Source: Cyclobacteriaceae bacterium (GTDB lineage: Bacteria > Bacteroidota > Bacteroidia > Cytophagales > Cyclobacteriaceae). From it: a stretch of DNA of 64,000 bases. Below are positions 34,540 to 43,191 of this stretch, piece by piece. The DNA lies in NCBI GenBank assembly GCA_028278225.1, contig JANQEU010000055.1, forward strand, positions 124,001-188,000, written 5' to 3'. A program made the position numbers and the translations under genes. The notes below the pieces were generated by a model, which saw only the letters and a list, made by a program, of their open reading frames with translations, was not told the DNA's origin and did no database searches. Position 1 is the stretch's first letter, and each line of letters starts with the position of its first letter.

Positions 34540-34902
34540 CTAATTCGGCCGCAAGTTAGTTAATACCAGAGTTATTTCAAATATCAGATATGACAAATAG
34601 ACAGTCGTGAATTGGACTGTCAGGGCAATCCTGTTTTCCACTCCGGAAGCCAGGAAAATGAGAAGTACGAATCCCGCTGACAAAAACCTGAATGCAACGG
34701 ATCCCAGTACATAGTTAGGAAAATGCCGGAGATCTTTTTTCCCCAGGTAGAGAATCCACATTACCAGTGCGGATTGTAAAAAGAAGAATAAGATTATCCA
34801 GGGGAAATATCCGTGTAGTCTGAACGGTAAATAATCCTCCAGTATGAGCATCAATACAAAAAACAAAGTGATAGCTGCTGAGCCGAAAAGGTATTTCCTC
34901 AT
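34540..34902 (-). CDS. AtpI-position membrane protein
   Basis: A 120-residue integral membrane protein with four predicted helices (FGSAAITLFFVLMLILED, FPWIILFFFLQSALVMWILY, VLGSVAFRFLSAGFVLLIF, TVQFTTVYLSYLIFEITLVL). It overlaps the AtpZ-like gene by 4 bp and ends 4 bp before atpB, the place where atpI or a c-ring-assembly factor lies in other atp operons. Sequence similarity to AtpI could not be confirmed by eye, so an assembly or ion-supply role is inferred from position and topology. Confidence 0.75.
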   Translation of the reverse strand: MRKYLFGSAAITLFFVLMLILEDYLPFRLHGYFPWIILFFFLQSALVMWILYLGKKDLRHFPNYVLGSVAFRFLSAGFVLLIFLASGVENRIALTVQFTTVYLSYLIFEITLVLTNLRPN

Positions 34903-35135
34903 TTAAGACGGTTGAGAAGGTGATAAATGGATCCTATTACGGCTATGAAAACTGAAGATACCAGAAACCATGGCCCATTCAAACCCATCCAATCGTCTAG
35001 CTTGTATCCTCCAAAAATTACGACGAAGTTGAAAGCGGCTAATTCAAAAGCAATACCGCTCAGTTTCAAAAAATTGTTATCGGGCGATCTATGACTGTGC
35101 TTTGAGGAGGGGCGGCTGTTCTTCCTTGTTGCCAA
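34899..35135 (-). CDS. AtpZ/AtpI-like small membrane protein
   Basis: A 78-residue protein with a basic, Ser-rich N-terminus (RKNSRPSSKHSHRSPDN) and two helices (LSGIAFELAAFNFVVIFGGYKL and GPWFLVSSVFIAVIGSIYHLL). The GGYKLDDW turn between them is characteristic of the AtpZ/AtpI (F0F1-ATPase assembly or ion-supply) family. The start codon lies 47 bp inside the 3' end of the bactofilin gene, so the two are probably translationally coupled. Confidence 0.85.
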   Translation of the reverse strand: MATRKNSRPSSKHSHRSPDNNFLKLSGIAFELAAFNFVVIFGGYKLDDWMGLNGPWFLVSSVFIAVIGSIYHLLNRLK

Positions 35136-35508
35136 TTCTTATTTCTTTGGATTTCACTCCCATCTTGCATTTGCCATTGAAAGAGGCACCGGACTCAACA
35201 ATCAGTCTGTTGGTAATAATATCCCCATCAATAACCGCCGAAGGCTTTAAGACGAGTTGTTCAGTGATTTCGACGGTACCACTGATATGACCGGCAATTT
35301 CCGCATTCTGAGCCAAAACATTCCCTTCTACCTGGGAAGAATGGCCGAATGCGGCCTTGGATTTGGTTTTTATGTTACCAATCACTTTTCCTTCTACACG
35401 AACATTGCCGTAAGTTTCCAGACTACCTTCCAGAATAGTCCCTTTGCCAATGATATTGCTGGAATTACTTAATTCCTCTACTTCTTTCAGGTCCTTCTTA
35501 TTGAGCAT
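35089..35508 (-). CDS. bactofilin (polymer-forming cytoskeletal protein)
   Basis: A 139-residue bactofilin (DUF583). After a short tail (MLNKKDLKEVEELSNSSNII) comes the beta-helical core of about 100 residues with regularly spaced short strands: GKGTILEGSLETYGNVRVEG, KVIGNIKTKSKAAFG, NVLAQNAEIAGHISGTVEI. Bactofilins self-assemble into membrane-associated filaments that position cell-wall enzymes. It directly follows an M23 peptidase gene (20 bp), a pairing seen in other bacteria where the two shape the cell. It overlaps the AtpZ-like gene by 47 bp, tying the cytoskeletal pair to the atp operon. Confidence 0.93.
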   Translation of the reverse strand: MLNKKDLKEVEELSNSSNIIGKGTILEGSLETYGNVRVEGKVIGNIKTKSKAAFGHSSQVEGNVLAQNAEIAGHISGTVEITEQLVLKPSAVIDGDIITNRLIVESGASFNGKCKMGVKSKEIRIGNKEEQPPLLKAQS

Positions 35509-35528
35509 TTTTACTTGGTTTCCTTATT

Positions 35529-36395
35529 TTAAAATGAAATGTAATCCTCGGGGTTAACTGCATTTCCCTTATGCCACAATTCCAAATGTAAATGTGGCCC
35601 TGATGTCAACTCACCTGTATTACCAATTATTGCGATAATTTCTCCGCTGGAGACAAAATTACCAACGTTTTTCAATATTTCCGAATTGTGCTTGTATACT
35701 GAGATCAGATTACCCCTATGCTGGATCCCTATAATATATCCGCCATCGAGCGTCCAACCGGAAAATATAACCACACCATCTGCTACGGATTTTATCGGTT
35801 CATTTTCTTTTGTGACGATATCGACACCGAAATGATCTGATTTCGGATCAAACCCCCCAGAAATTATGCCCTCGACAGGTGTGAACAAAAATATTTCCCT
35901 GAGTTCGTCGTTGCCTTCATCCACAATGGAGATAAGACCCAGGTCACCCTGCTCGTATTCAGCCCTGAACTGGGAGTCTATAGGATCCACCCTGGTAAGG
36001 TTAATATCTTCACCATTGAATTGCCGGGAATCATCACTTATTACCGCCAGTTCCTCTAATTCCTCACTTTCTCCTCCGAGGATCCTTCTTATATTCTGGA
36101 TATACTGATCCTTTTGACGGACTTCCATTTCCAGTGAATCAACACTCATACTAAGGTTAAGGACCTGACGGTTTGCCATCATCTGCGCGTGCCTTGGATC
36201 CAGCCATTGTTCAAGAACCGAAGTGACTAAATAGACCGCCAGTGCCAGGGAAATCAAAAATCCAAGGGTCATCAGCAGGATCAGACGAGCATAGTTGAAG
36301 CTGAGCGTCTTTTTCTCAGCGAAATTCTCTTCATTCCTGATGATAAGTAAATACCTGTTCGTCAGCCAACCGGAAAGCGTTCGTTTCTGCCCCAA
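35529..36395 (-). CDS. membrane-anchored M23 family metallopeptidase
   Basis: A 288-residue putative peptidoglycan endopeptidase. One membrane helix (about residues 37-60, ILLMTLGFLISLALAVYLVT) follows a cytoplasmic N-terminus with NRYLLIIRNEENFAEKKTLS, a segment common to this Bacteroidetes group. A coiled coil spans about 75-115, and the LytM/M23 domain 165-288. The zinc ligands and catalytic residues are intact: His188 and Asp192 in HFGVD, His236 in VYKHNS, and His268/His270 in HLHLELW, so the enzyme is probably active. Start TTG at 36395 is chosen because it follows AGGAG and fits the family N-terminus. First gene of the bactofilin-atp run; divergent from the PorW-like gene. Confidence 0.88.
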   Translation of the reverse strand: MGQKRTLSGWLTNRYLLIIRNEENFAEKKTLSFNYARLILLMTLGFLISLALAVYLVTSVLEQWLDPRHAQMMANRQVLNLSMSVDSLEMEVRQKDQYIQNIRRILGGESEELEELAVISDDSRQFNGEDINLTRVDPIDSQFRAEYEQGDLGLISIVDEGNDELREIFLFTPVEGIISGGFDPKSDHFGVDIVTKENEPIKSVADGVVIFSGWTLDGGYIIGIQHRGNLISVYKHNSEILKNVGNFVSSGEIIAIIGNTGELTSGPHLHLELWHKGNAVNPEDYISF

Positions 36396-36416
36396 TTTCT
36401 CCTAGTTTTGAATTGG

Positions 36417-36424
36417 CAAATATA
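36417..36424 (-). promoter_or_regulatory. -7 box for leftward M23/bactofilin/atp transcript
   Basis: Read leftward, TATATTTG (36424-36417) is a perfect TAnnTTTG box 22 bp before the TTG start. No convincing TTTG -33 element lies 19-21 bp upstream, so the promoter may be weak or activator dependent. Confidence 0.4.
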
Positions 36425-36441
36425 TTCTAAAGCCATTATTT

Positions 36442-36449
36442 TATCTTTG
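36442..36449 (+). promoter_or_regulatory. -7 box for PorW/SprE-like gene
   Basis: TATCTTTG is a perfect TAnnTTTG match. It is only 18 bp from the leftward -7 box, so the two promoters face away from each other within a 68-bp gap. If transcription starts about 6-8 bp downstream, the leader before the TTG at 36464 would be very short and would favour the alternative TTG at 36509. Confidence 0.45.
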
Positions 36450-36463
36450 AAGGATAATACTGA

Positions 36464-39079
36464 TTGAAAATATCGTTAATTCTACACGTCGTAATAGTAA
36501 TTAGTAAATTGAGGTTAATCTTATCCATTTCAGGATTAATTTTCTGTACCCTCAGTATCGCGCAAAATAATCCGATTGGCATTACCTACCATAATGTGAC
36601 CGCTCGATATAACGGCTATTTTATTGCCAAAGAGCAGATAAAGGAGATCGAACAAACCATCTTTGATCGATATGAATGGGACTATAACCACATCCTGCCT
36701 GTATTTCCTCAATTTGACACTACCACCTCAAGGTCACTCGAAACCCAGCTCCAGGACTGTATTGAAAAGGCTTCCATAGCCATTCAAAGGCATCCTGAAT
36801 CCCGATGGGAAGATGACGCCTATATTCTTGTCGGTAAAGCCCGGCTCTACGGAAGCGAATTCCCCGAAGCCATAGAGACATTCAAATGGGTGAATACGAA
36901 TGGAGACGATATAAATGATCAGCACAGAGCCCTTATCAATCTTTTAAGAACGTTTACAGAGGCGAAGGAATATAAGAACGCCAGGGCTGTTTTGGAATAC
37001 CTGGACAAACAGGAGATAAACGTTGAAAACAAAAAGCAACTGCACCTCAACAAAGCTTACTTTCATCACGTGATGGAGGAATATGATTTAATGGTCCAAA
37101 ACCTGGTAGAAGCGGAGGAAATGATGAATCGCGGTGCGGACAAAGCGAGGGTGGATTTCATAATTGGACAGGTTTATCAGGCGCTAAACTTTGATGCGAA
37201 TGCATACAGCTATTACAAACGAGCTCTGAAACAAAGTAATACATACGAACTGTCCTTTTTTACAAAGTTGAATATGGCGCAGGTCACTCAAATGACCAGC
37301 AATAGCAATATCAAAAAGGTTCGTAAGTACTTCAGGAAGCTCCTTAATGACCCCAAAAACCTGGAATACCAGGATAGGATATATTTCGAGATGGGTCAAT
37401 TTGACTTTAAGCGGGGGGATCTTGCGGGGGCTATTGAAAATTACAAACTGTCCGTGGCCAGTGGAAAGGACAACAGGCAAAAAGCATATTCCTTTTTGAA
37501 AATCGGTCAGATATACTATGACAGCCTGAGAAACTTTCAGCTTGCCAAAAATTATTACGACAGCACCATCCAGGTTTTGCCAAAAGACGAGGAGAATTAT
37601 GAGGAGATCAAGTCGAGGCAGGAGATACTCTCGGAGTTCGTTGAGCACTACACCACACTGCAAACCAACGATAGTCTCATTTCCCTTTCAAAACTTTCAG
37701 ATGATTCACTTGAAGTTTTACTGAACCTGAAATTGGATGAAATGGAGTTGGCTTACATTAACGAACAGGAAGCGGAGAAGAAACGGAAAAGGAAAGAAAA
37801 GCTGACAGAGACCAACATTAATTCTTTTGATGAAGAAAACCTTGTAACAATTAATGAGAGCATCAGCGGAACATGGTACTTCTACAATACCTCGGAGATT
37901 TCGAGAGGCCAGGCTGAGTTTACCAGAATTTGGGGAAATGTAGAATTAACCGATAATTGGAGACGTAGTACTCGAAATGAGATACGGGAAACAGAACCCC
38001 AGGTCCAGGAGTTGGCAGCGGTCCAGGATCCGGCAGCCGGCAAAGAGACCAGTAAGGAAGAAACAGAATTCGACAGGGAGGGGGAGAGATCCAGGTTAGT
38101 GGCACAGATTCCGACAAGTGAGTCACAATTGGAGCAACTGCTTGGCGAAATTGAGGTGGCCTACTACGAACTTGGCAATATCTATAACTTTAAATTGAAC
38201 GAAAAACAAAATGCAATTTCGAGCTTCAACTCGCTTCTCTTAAGATTTGATAGCTCCGAGTACAGACCTGAGGTTTTGTACCAGTTATACCTCCTCTATC
38301 AACCAATGGACAGTACTCAGTCCGATAAAACCGCCCGTCAACTGCTTGCCGAATTTCCTGAATCTATCTATGCTAAACTTATCTTCAATCCTAACTACAT
38401 AGAGGAATCCAAAGCACTCCTGGAGGCATATAAGAAAGTGTATAAAGAAGCTTACCTGCTCTATGACAATGGAGATTATCAGAAATCACTGAATCAAATT
38501 GATAGTGCACTTATCAATAATCCGCAAAACCAGTTCACAGACAACCTGATGCTTCTGAAGGCCATGAATCTGGGTAAGATTGACGGCATCTATAAGTATC
38601 AGTATGAGCTGAACAATTTTATCAGGAATAATCCGGATAGCGAATTGCTGGATTATGCAAAAGTTCTGGTCAAAGCCTCGGAAGATTTTCAGATCAATCT
38701 CTACAGCAGCTCAAGAGCCAAATTCATCAAAAACTTTGACGACAGGCATTATTTCATCCTTTTATACTCGCCAAAACCTGAGCTATCGAAGAGCCTTCCG
38801 GAAATTGTGCAGACATTTATTGAAGAAAACAGTTTAGATTTAAATACAGGTAACCTGGTCTTTGATGAAGGGCATGCCATGGTGTTGGTTAATGAATTTG
38901 ATGGAAAAGCAACAGCCAATGATTTCATTAAACTATTTGACTCCGGCGTGGATCTGCTGAGTGAGTTTAAAGGGGAAAAATTCTATCCGTTAATAATTAC
39001 CAGGGAGAATTTTGAGATCTTCTATGAGACCAAAGACCTGGACAGTTATCTAACATTCTATCAGAAGAACTATCCATGA
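36464..39079 (+). CDS. TPR-repeat protein, PorW/SprE-like type IX secretion component
   Basis: An 871-residue exported TPR protein that resembles PorW/SprE, a periplasmic component needed for type IX secretion and gliding. The N-terminal region after the signal sequence (TARYNGYFIAKEQI, DRYEWDYNHILPVFPQFD, SRWEDDAYILVGKARLYG) follows the SprE pattern. TPR-type helices run to about residue 400, a charged linker to 560, and further TPRs to 740. No good lipobox is visible (LIFC), unlike lipoprotein homologues. The start given is a TTG; a second TTG at 36509 would yield a neater signal peptide (MRLILSISGLIFCTLSIAQ). Its stop overlaps the PBP start (ATGA). The gldKLMN operon lies within 10 kb. Confidence 0.8.
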   Translation: MKISLILHVVIVISKLRLILSISGLIFCTLSIAQNNPIGITYHNVTARYNGYFIAKEQIKEIEQTIFDRYEWDYNHILPVFPQFDTTTSRSLETQLQDCIEKASIAIQRHPESRWEDDAYILVGKARLYGSEFPEAIETFKWVNTNGDDINDQHRALINLLRTFTEAKEYKNARAVLEYLDKQEINVENKKQLHLNKAYFHHVMEEYDLMVQNLVEAEEMMNRGADKARVDFIIGQVYQALNFDANAYSYYKRALKQSNTYELSFFTKLNMAQVTQMTSNSNIKKVRKYFRKLLNDPKNLEYQDRIYFEMGQFDFKRGDLAGAIENYKLSVASGKDNRQKAYSFLKIGQIYYDSLRNFQLAKNYYDSTIQVLPKDEENYEEIKSRQEILSEFVEHYTTLQTNDSLISLSKLSDDSLEVLLNLKLDEMELAYINEQEAEKKRKRKEKLTETNINSFDEENLVTINESISGTWYFYNTSEISRGQAEFTRIWGNVELTDNWRRSTRNEIRETEPQVQELAAVQDPAAGKETSKEETEFDREGERSRLVAQIPTSESQLEQLLGEIEVAYYELGNIYNFKLNEKQNAISSFNSLLLRFDSSEYRPEVLYQLYLLYQPMDSTQSDKTARQLLAEFPESIYAKLIFNPNYIEESKALLEAYKKVYKEAYLLYDNGDYQKSLNQIDSALINNPQNQFTDNLMLLKAMNLGKIDGIYKYQYELNNFIRNNPDSELLDYAKVLVKASEDFQINLYSSSRAKFIKNFDDRHYFILLYSPKPELSKSLPEIVQTFIEENSLDLNTGNLVFDEGHAMVLVNEFDGKATANDFIKLFDSGVDLLSEFKGEKFYPLIITRENFEIFYETKDLDSYLTFYQKNYP

Positions 39080-41349
39080 AAATGAAAAAACGTATAAAAG
39101 TTGTTATCATTTTGATGTGGGTAATCCTGTTCTTTACAGTGATTGGGATCCCCGGAATCTTCACGATGGTAAAAAATGACGCTTTCGGGTGGTTTGGCGG
39201 GCTGCCAAGTTTGAGTGCTCTCGAAAGACCTGACCCTGATCTGTCATCGGAGCTGTTTAGTGCCGATGGCGTATCCCTTGGTAAATACTTCCGTACAAAT
39301 CGAACCCCTGTCACTTACGATGAGCTGTCTCCCCAGTTAATAAACACACTTTTGGTGACAGAAGACATCAGGTTCAAACAACACTCAGGGATCGATCTGA
39401 AGGGGTTAATACGAGCCGTCGTAGGGAAATTGACATTCCAATTCAGAGGCGGCGGAAGCACCATCACCATGCAGTTAGCCGAAAACCTGTATCGTACCAA
39501 TAGCGAAAACCAGGGTTCAATGTACCGGATCAGGGGCATAGGTCAAATTATTACGAAGCTAAAGGAATGGATCATTGCAGTTCAGTTGGAAAAATCCTAC
39601 ACAAAGGAAGAAATTCTTGCTATGTATCTAAATACGGTTGAGTACGGTTCAAATTCCTTCGGAATAAAAGTCGCTGCTAAAACTTTTTTTAATAAACTTC
39701 CTTCACAACTTGATTACCTGGAATCTGCCACTCTCATCGGGGCAGTCAATGCACCTACCCGATACAGCCCAATACTGAATCCCGAGAACGCTATTAGTAA
39801 GCGAACGGAGCTGCTGTATAATTTGCGTAAGTACAACATCATTTCGCAGGAGCAGTATGATACACTAAAAGTCCAGCCTCTGAATCTCAATTATAAAGTA
39901 GACAGTCACAATGTGGGTCCGGCTACTTACTTCAGAGCACAAGCCAGAAATTTCCTGCTTAATTGGTCAAAACAAAACGGCTACGACCTGTTTGACGACG
40001 GTTTAAAAATTTACACAACTATTGATAGCCGTCTGCAACAATATGCTGAAGATGCAATGACAGCTCATATGGATACGCTTCAACGGCAGTTTAATGAACA
40101 CTGGGCAGAAGGTAATCCATGGATTGATGAAGATCAAAACGAAATTGAGGGTTTCATTGAAAATGAAATAAAAAAGGAATCGATCTACAGGAGGCTTGTA
40201 GAAAAATATGGGGAAGACTCAGATTCAGTTGAGATCGTTTTGAATCAACCCAAACCTATGACCGTATTCAGTTGGCAAGGTGAAAAAGACACCTTATTGA
40301 GTCCCATGGATTCTATGCGGTATTACAAGCGTTTTCTACAAGCTGGATTTATGGCCATGGAACCTACTACGGGACATATTAAGGCCTGGGTTGGCGGTAT
40401 TAACTATAAGTATTTCCAGTTTGACCATGTGAAGCAGGGTAAACGTCAACCCGGATCAACTTTCAAACCGGTTGTTTATACAGCAGCAATCGACAATGGG
40501 TATTCACCTTGTTTTCCCGTTGTAGATGCGCCTGTGACCTATCCTTTTCCCGGTGAGGACCCTCCGACATGGACGCCCAACAATTCCAGCGGGAAGTTCA
40601 CCGGGGCTAAAATGACAATCCGACAAGCCATGGCCAGATCAGTAAACAGTATTACGGCATTCATGATGAATGAACTCGGTCCCAGGACGGTTGTCGATTA
40701 TGCTAGAAGATTAGGAATAAAGAGTCCGTTGGCAGCTGTTCCACCCTTATGCCTTGGAGCGGGAGGAGACGTCTCGCTTTATGAAATGCTGGGAGCCTAT
40801 TCCACATTCATAAACAAAGGTGTCTATACGGAACCTTTCTATATATCACGCATTGAAGATAAAAATGGAAATTTGATTCAACAATTTTTTCCGGTGACCA
40901 AAGAAGCGCTGAATGAAGAAACGGCTTATGTGATGTTACACATGTTAAAAGGAACCTCCGAAGAGGTAGGAGGTACGGCCTGGGGACTGGATTGGAATTT
41001 AAGGAATGATAATGAAATCGGCGCAAAAACCGGCACAACTCAAAATGCTTCGGATGGATGGTTTATTGGAGTTACACAAAACCTCGCCGCCGGAGCCTGG
41101 GTAGGAGGTGATGTTCGTTCCATAAGGTTCAGAGAATGGGTCCTAGGTCAGGGTGCAAGAACAGCTATGCCAATCTGGGAGGGATTTATGATGCGGGTTT
41201 ATGATGATGTGACCTTGCCCTATCAAAAGAGCAAATTTGATCCTCCGATAAACCCCATCAGCATTGAGCTGGATTGTTCAGTTTATGAGACAGGATCGGA
41301 AGCAGACACAGTTTTCTATGATGTAGTAGACGAAGATGATATCTTCTAG
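39076..41349 (+). CDS. bifunctional class A penicillin-binding protein (PBP1A type)
   Basis: Peptidoglycan glycosyltransferase and transpeptidase, 757 residues. N-terminal membrane helix at about 8-30. GT51 domain with the catalytic Glu96 in LVTEDIRFKQHSGID, followed by GGGSTITMQLAENLYRT and a later QLEKSYTKEEILAMYLN. Transpeptidase domain with Ser461 in PGSTFKP, the SVN triad in MARSVNSITAF, and Lys651 in GAKTGTTQNASDGW. All active-site motifs are present. Starts inside the stop codon of the TPR gene (4-bp overlap) and ends 2 bp before uvrC. The pairing with a PorW/SprE-like gene suggests coordinated cell-wall and secretion assembly. Confidence 0.95.
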   Translation: MKMKKRIKVVIILMWVILFFTVIGIPGIFTMVKNDAFGWFGGLPSLSALERPDPDLSSELFSADGVSLGKYFRTNRTPVTYDELSPQLINTLLVTEDIRFKQHSGIDLKGLIRAVVGKLTFQFRGGGSTITMQLAENLYRTNSENQGSMYRIRGIGQIITKLKEWIIAVQLEKSYTKEEILAMYLNTVEYGSNSFGIKVAAKTFFNKLPSQLDYLESATLIGAVNAPTRYSPILNPENAISKRTELLYNLRKYNIISQEQYDTLKVQPLNLNYKVDSHNVGPATYFRAQARNFLLNWSKQNGYDLFDDGLKIYTTIDSRLQQYAEDAMTAHMDTLQRQFNEHWAEGNPWIDEDQNEIEGFIENEIKKESIYRRLVEKYGEDSDSVEIVLNQPKPMTVFSWQGEKDTLLSPMDSMRYYKRFLQAGFMAMEPTTGHIKAWVGGINYKYFQFDHVKQGKRQPGSTFKPVVYTAAIDNGYSPCFPVVDAPVTYPFPGEDPPTWTPNNSSGKFTGAKMTIRQAMARSVNSITAFMMNELGPRTVVDYARRLGIKSPLAAVPPLCLGAGGDVSLYEMLGAYSTFINKGVYTEPFYISRIEDKNGNLIQQFFPVTKEALNEETAYVMLHMLKGTSEEVGGTAWGLDWNLRNDNEIGAKTGTTQNASDGWFIGVTQNLAAGAWVGGDVRSIRFREWVLGQGARTAMPIWEGFMMRVYDDVTLPYQKSKFDPPINPISIELDCSVYETGSEADTVFYDVVDEDDIF

Positions 41350-41351
41350 GC

Positions 41352-43148
41352 ATGGAGTACTACCAATACTCTGCCGAGCATTATCTGAGCATTCCAAACG
41401 ATCCCGGAGTTTACAAGTTCTTCAACAAGGACGGGTTAATTCTATATGTCGGAAAGGCCAAAAATTTAAGGAAGAGAATATCCAGTTATTTCAGCAAACA
41501 AAGCGCTGATCGCAAGACTTCGAGGCTGGTAAGTGAGATCAGCCATATAGAGGTAATTATTGTCAACTCGGAGTTTGATGCTCTATTACTGGAAAACAAT
41601 CTTATCAAAGAAAACCAACCCAGATACAATATACTTCTGAAGGACGACAAAAGCTTTCCAAGCATATTGGTAACAAATGACAGGTTCCCAAAAATCTATT
41701 CAACAAGAAGGATAGATAAATCCATGGGTACTTATTACGGACCATATACCTCGGTGAAGGCCATGAATAGTGTCCTTGACCTGATCCGGAAACTTTATAA
41801 AATCAGGACCTGTAATTACAATTTGTCAGCTTCCAATATTGAGAAAAAGAAATTCAAATTGTGCCTGGAGTATCATTTGGGCAATTGTCTGGGTCCATGT
41901 GAAGGATTGCAGGAGGAATCCGACTACGTCGAAGAGGTTCAACAAGCCAGGGATATCCTGAAAGGCAGAGTTGGTCTGGTCAAAAGTCAATTTTTATCGG
42001 AAATGAAATCCGCTTCGGATAAATTGAATTTTGAGTTGGCAGAGATGTTCAAACAAAAACTGCTGCTATTGGAAAAATTCCAAAGCAAGTCCCTTATCGT
42101 CAACCCCAAGATCACAGATACCGACGTTGTAGGAATGATACAGGAAGATGGCAACTACTTCATCAATTATATGAAAATAGAAGATGGAAGCATCCGTGTA
42201 TCCGAAACGGTAGAGGTCAAAACTAAAATGGGTGAAAGCCCCCAAAGTGTACTACAATACGTTATACCGAATTTACAAGTGAAATATCAGAGTAACAACC
42301 GGGATGTTCTTTGTAATGTGGAGGTACAGCTTTGGGGTGAGGTCGATGTCATAGTCCCGGCGATAGGCGACAAGAAAAAATTGGTCGACCTATCAGTCAA
42401 AAATGCTGTACTTTTCAAGAGAGAAAAGTACGAGGCTAAAAAGGGCCATATTTCGCAGTTGGAACGCACATTGGAACAACTGCAGGAAGACCTGAGGTTA
42501 AAGGATATCCCCAGGCACATCGAATGCTTTGACAATTCGAATATTCAAGGTTCCAACCCTGTTGCTTCAATGGTTTGTTTCAAAAACGGGAAACCATCAA
42601 AAAAAGATTACAGGAAATTCAATATCAAGACAGTTGCCGGCCCTGACGATTTTTCTTCAATGAAGGAGGTGGTGTTCAGGAGGTACAAAAGACTTATTGG
42701 CCAAAACTCTCCACTACCCGATCTGGTGGTTGTGGATGGTGGTAAAGGTCAGTTGAACGCCGCCACTGAAGCGCTCAATGAACTTGGAATTTACGGATCT
42801 CTGCCTGTGATCGGAATTGCCAAAAGATTGGAAGAAATTTATTATCCGCACGATCAATTACCTCTTTTTATCAGCAAAAAATCAAGCTCTCTAAGACTTA
42901 TCCAACAACTCAGGGATGAAGCTCACCGGTTTGCCATCACATTTCACAGAGATAAGAGAAGCAAAAAATCACTGACTTCCGAACTGGATGAAATAAAAGG
43001 TATAGGACGTAAAACCAAGGAGACGCTTTTTGAATCTTACAAAAGTATAGCCCGGATCAAAAAGGCGTCCGGTGCTGACCTGATTCAGGTCATTGGTCCA
43101 TCCAAAGCCAGACTTATCACAGAATACTTCAAAACAAAAAATGGCTAG
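41352..43148 (+). CDS. uvrC: excinuclease ABC subunit C
   Basis: Dual-incision nuclease of nucleotide excision repair, 598 residues. GIY-YIG domain at about 14-95 (DPGVYKFFNKDGLILYVGKA, NLRKRISSYF). UVR motif around 200-235 for UvrB binding. RNase H-like 5'-nuclease domain with ECFDNSNIQGSNPVAS and PDLVVVDGGKGQLNAA (catalytic Asp residues). C-terminal helix-hairpin-helix pair (DEIKGIGRKTKETLFESYKS, IGPSKARLITEYF). Begins 2 bp after the PBP gene, so DNA repair rides on a cell-wall operon here. Its stop codon is embedded in a hairpin that serves as a terminator for the convergent gene. Confidence 0.97.
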   Translation: MEYYQYSAEHYLSIPNDPGVYKFFNKDGLILYVGKAKNLRKRISSYFSKQSADRKTSRLVSEISHIEVIIVNSEFDALLLENNLIKENQPRYNILLKDDKSFPSILVTNDRFPKIYSTRRIDKSMGTYYGPYTSVKAMNSVLDLIRKLYKIRTCNYNLSASNIEKKKFKLCLEYHLGNCLGPCEGLQEESDYVEEVQQARDILKGRVGLVKSQFLSEMKSASDKLNFELAEMFKQKLLLLEKFQSKSLIVNPKITDTDVVGMIQEDGNYFINYMKIEDGSIRVSETVEVKTKMGESPQSVLQYVIPNLQVKYQSNNRDVLCNVEVQLWGEVDVIVPAIGDKKKLVDLSVKNAVLFKREKYEAKKGHISQLERTLEQLQEDLRLKDIPRHIECFDNSNIQGSNPVASMVCFKNGKPSKKDYRKFNIKTVAGPDDFSSMKEVVFRRYKRLIGQNSPLPDLVVVDGGKGQLNAATEALNELGIYGSLPVIGIAKRLEEIYYPHDQLPLFISKKSSSLRLIQQLRDEAHRFAITFHRDKRSKKSLTSELDEIKGIGRKTKETLFESYKSIARIKKASGADLIQVIGPSKARLITEYFKTKNG

Positions 43149-43163
43149 TTTTTAACTAGCCAT
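43132..43163 (-). terminator. terminator of leftward FISUMP gene, overlapping uvrC stop codon
   Basis: Perfect 10-bp arms ATGGCTAGTT (43141-43150) and AACTAGCCAT (43154-43163), loop TTT. Read leftward the hairpin is followed by TTTTTGTTTT (43140-43131). The uvrC TAG (43146-43148) lies in the stem, so uvrC transcripts also carry the fold but lack a following U-run. Confidence 0.75.
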
Positions 43164-43191
43164 TCAAACAATAACAATCGTACGTCTTTTC

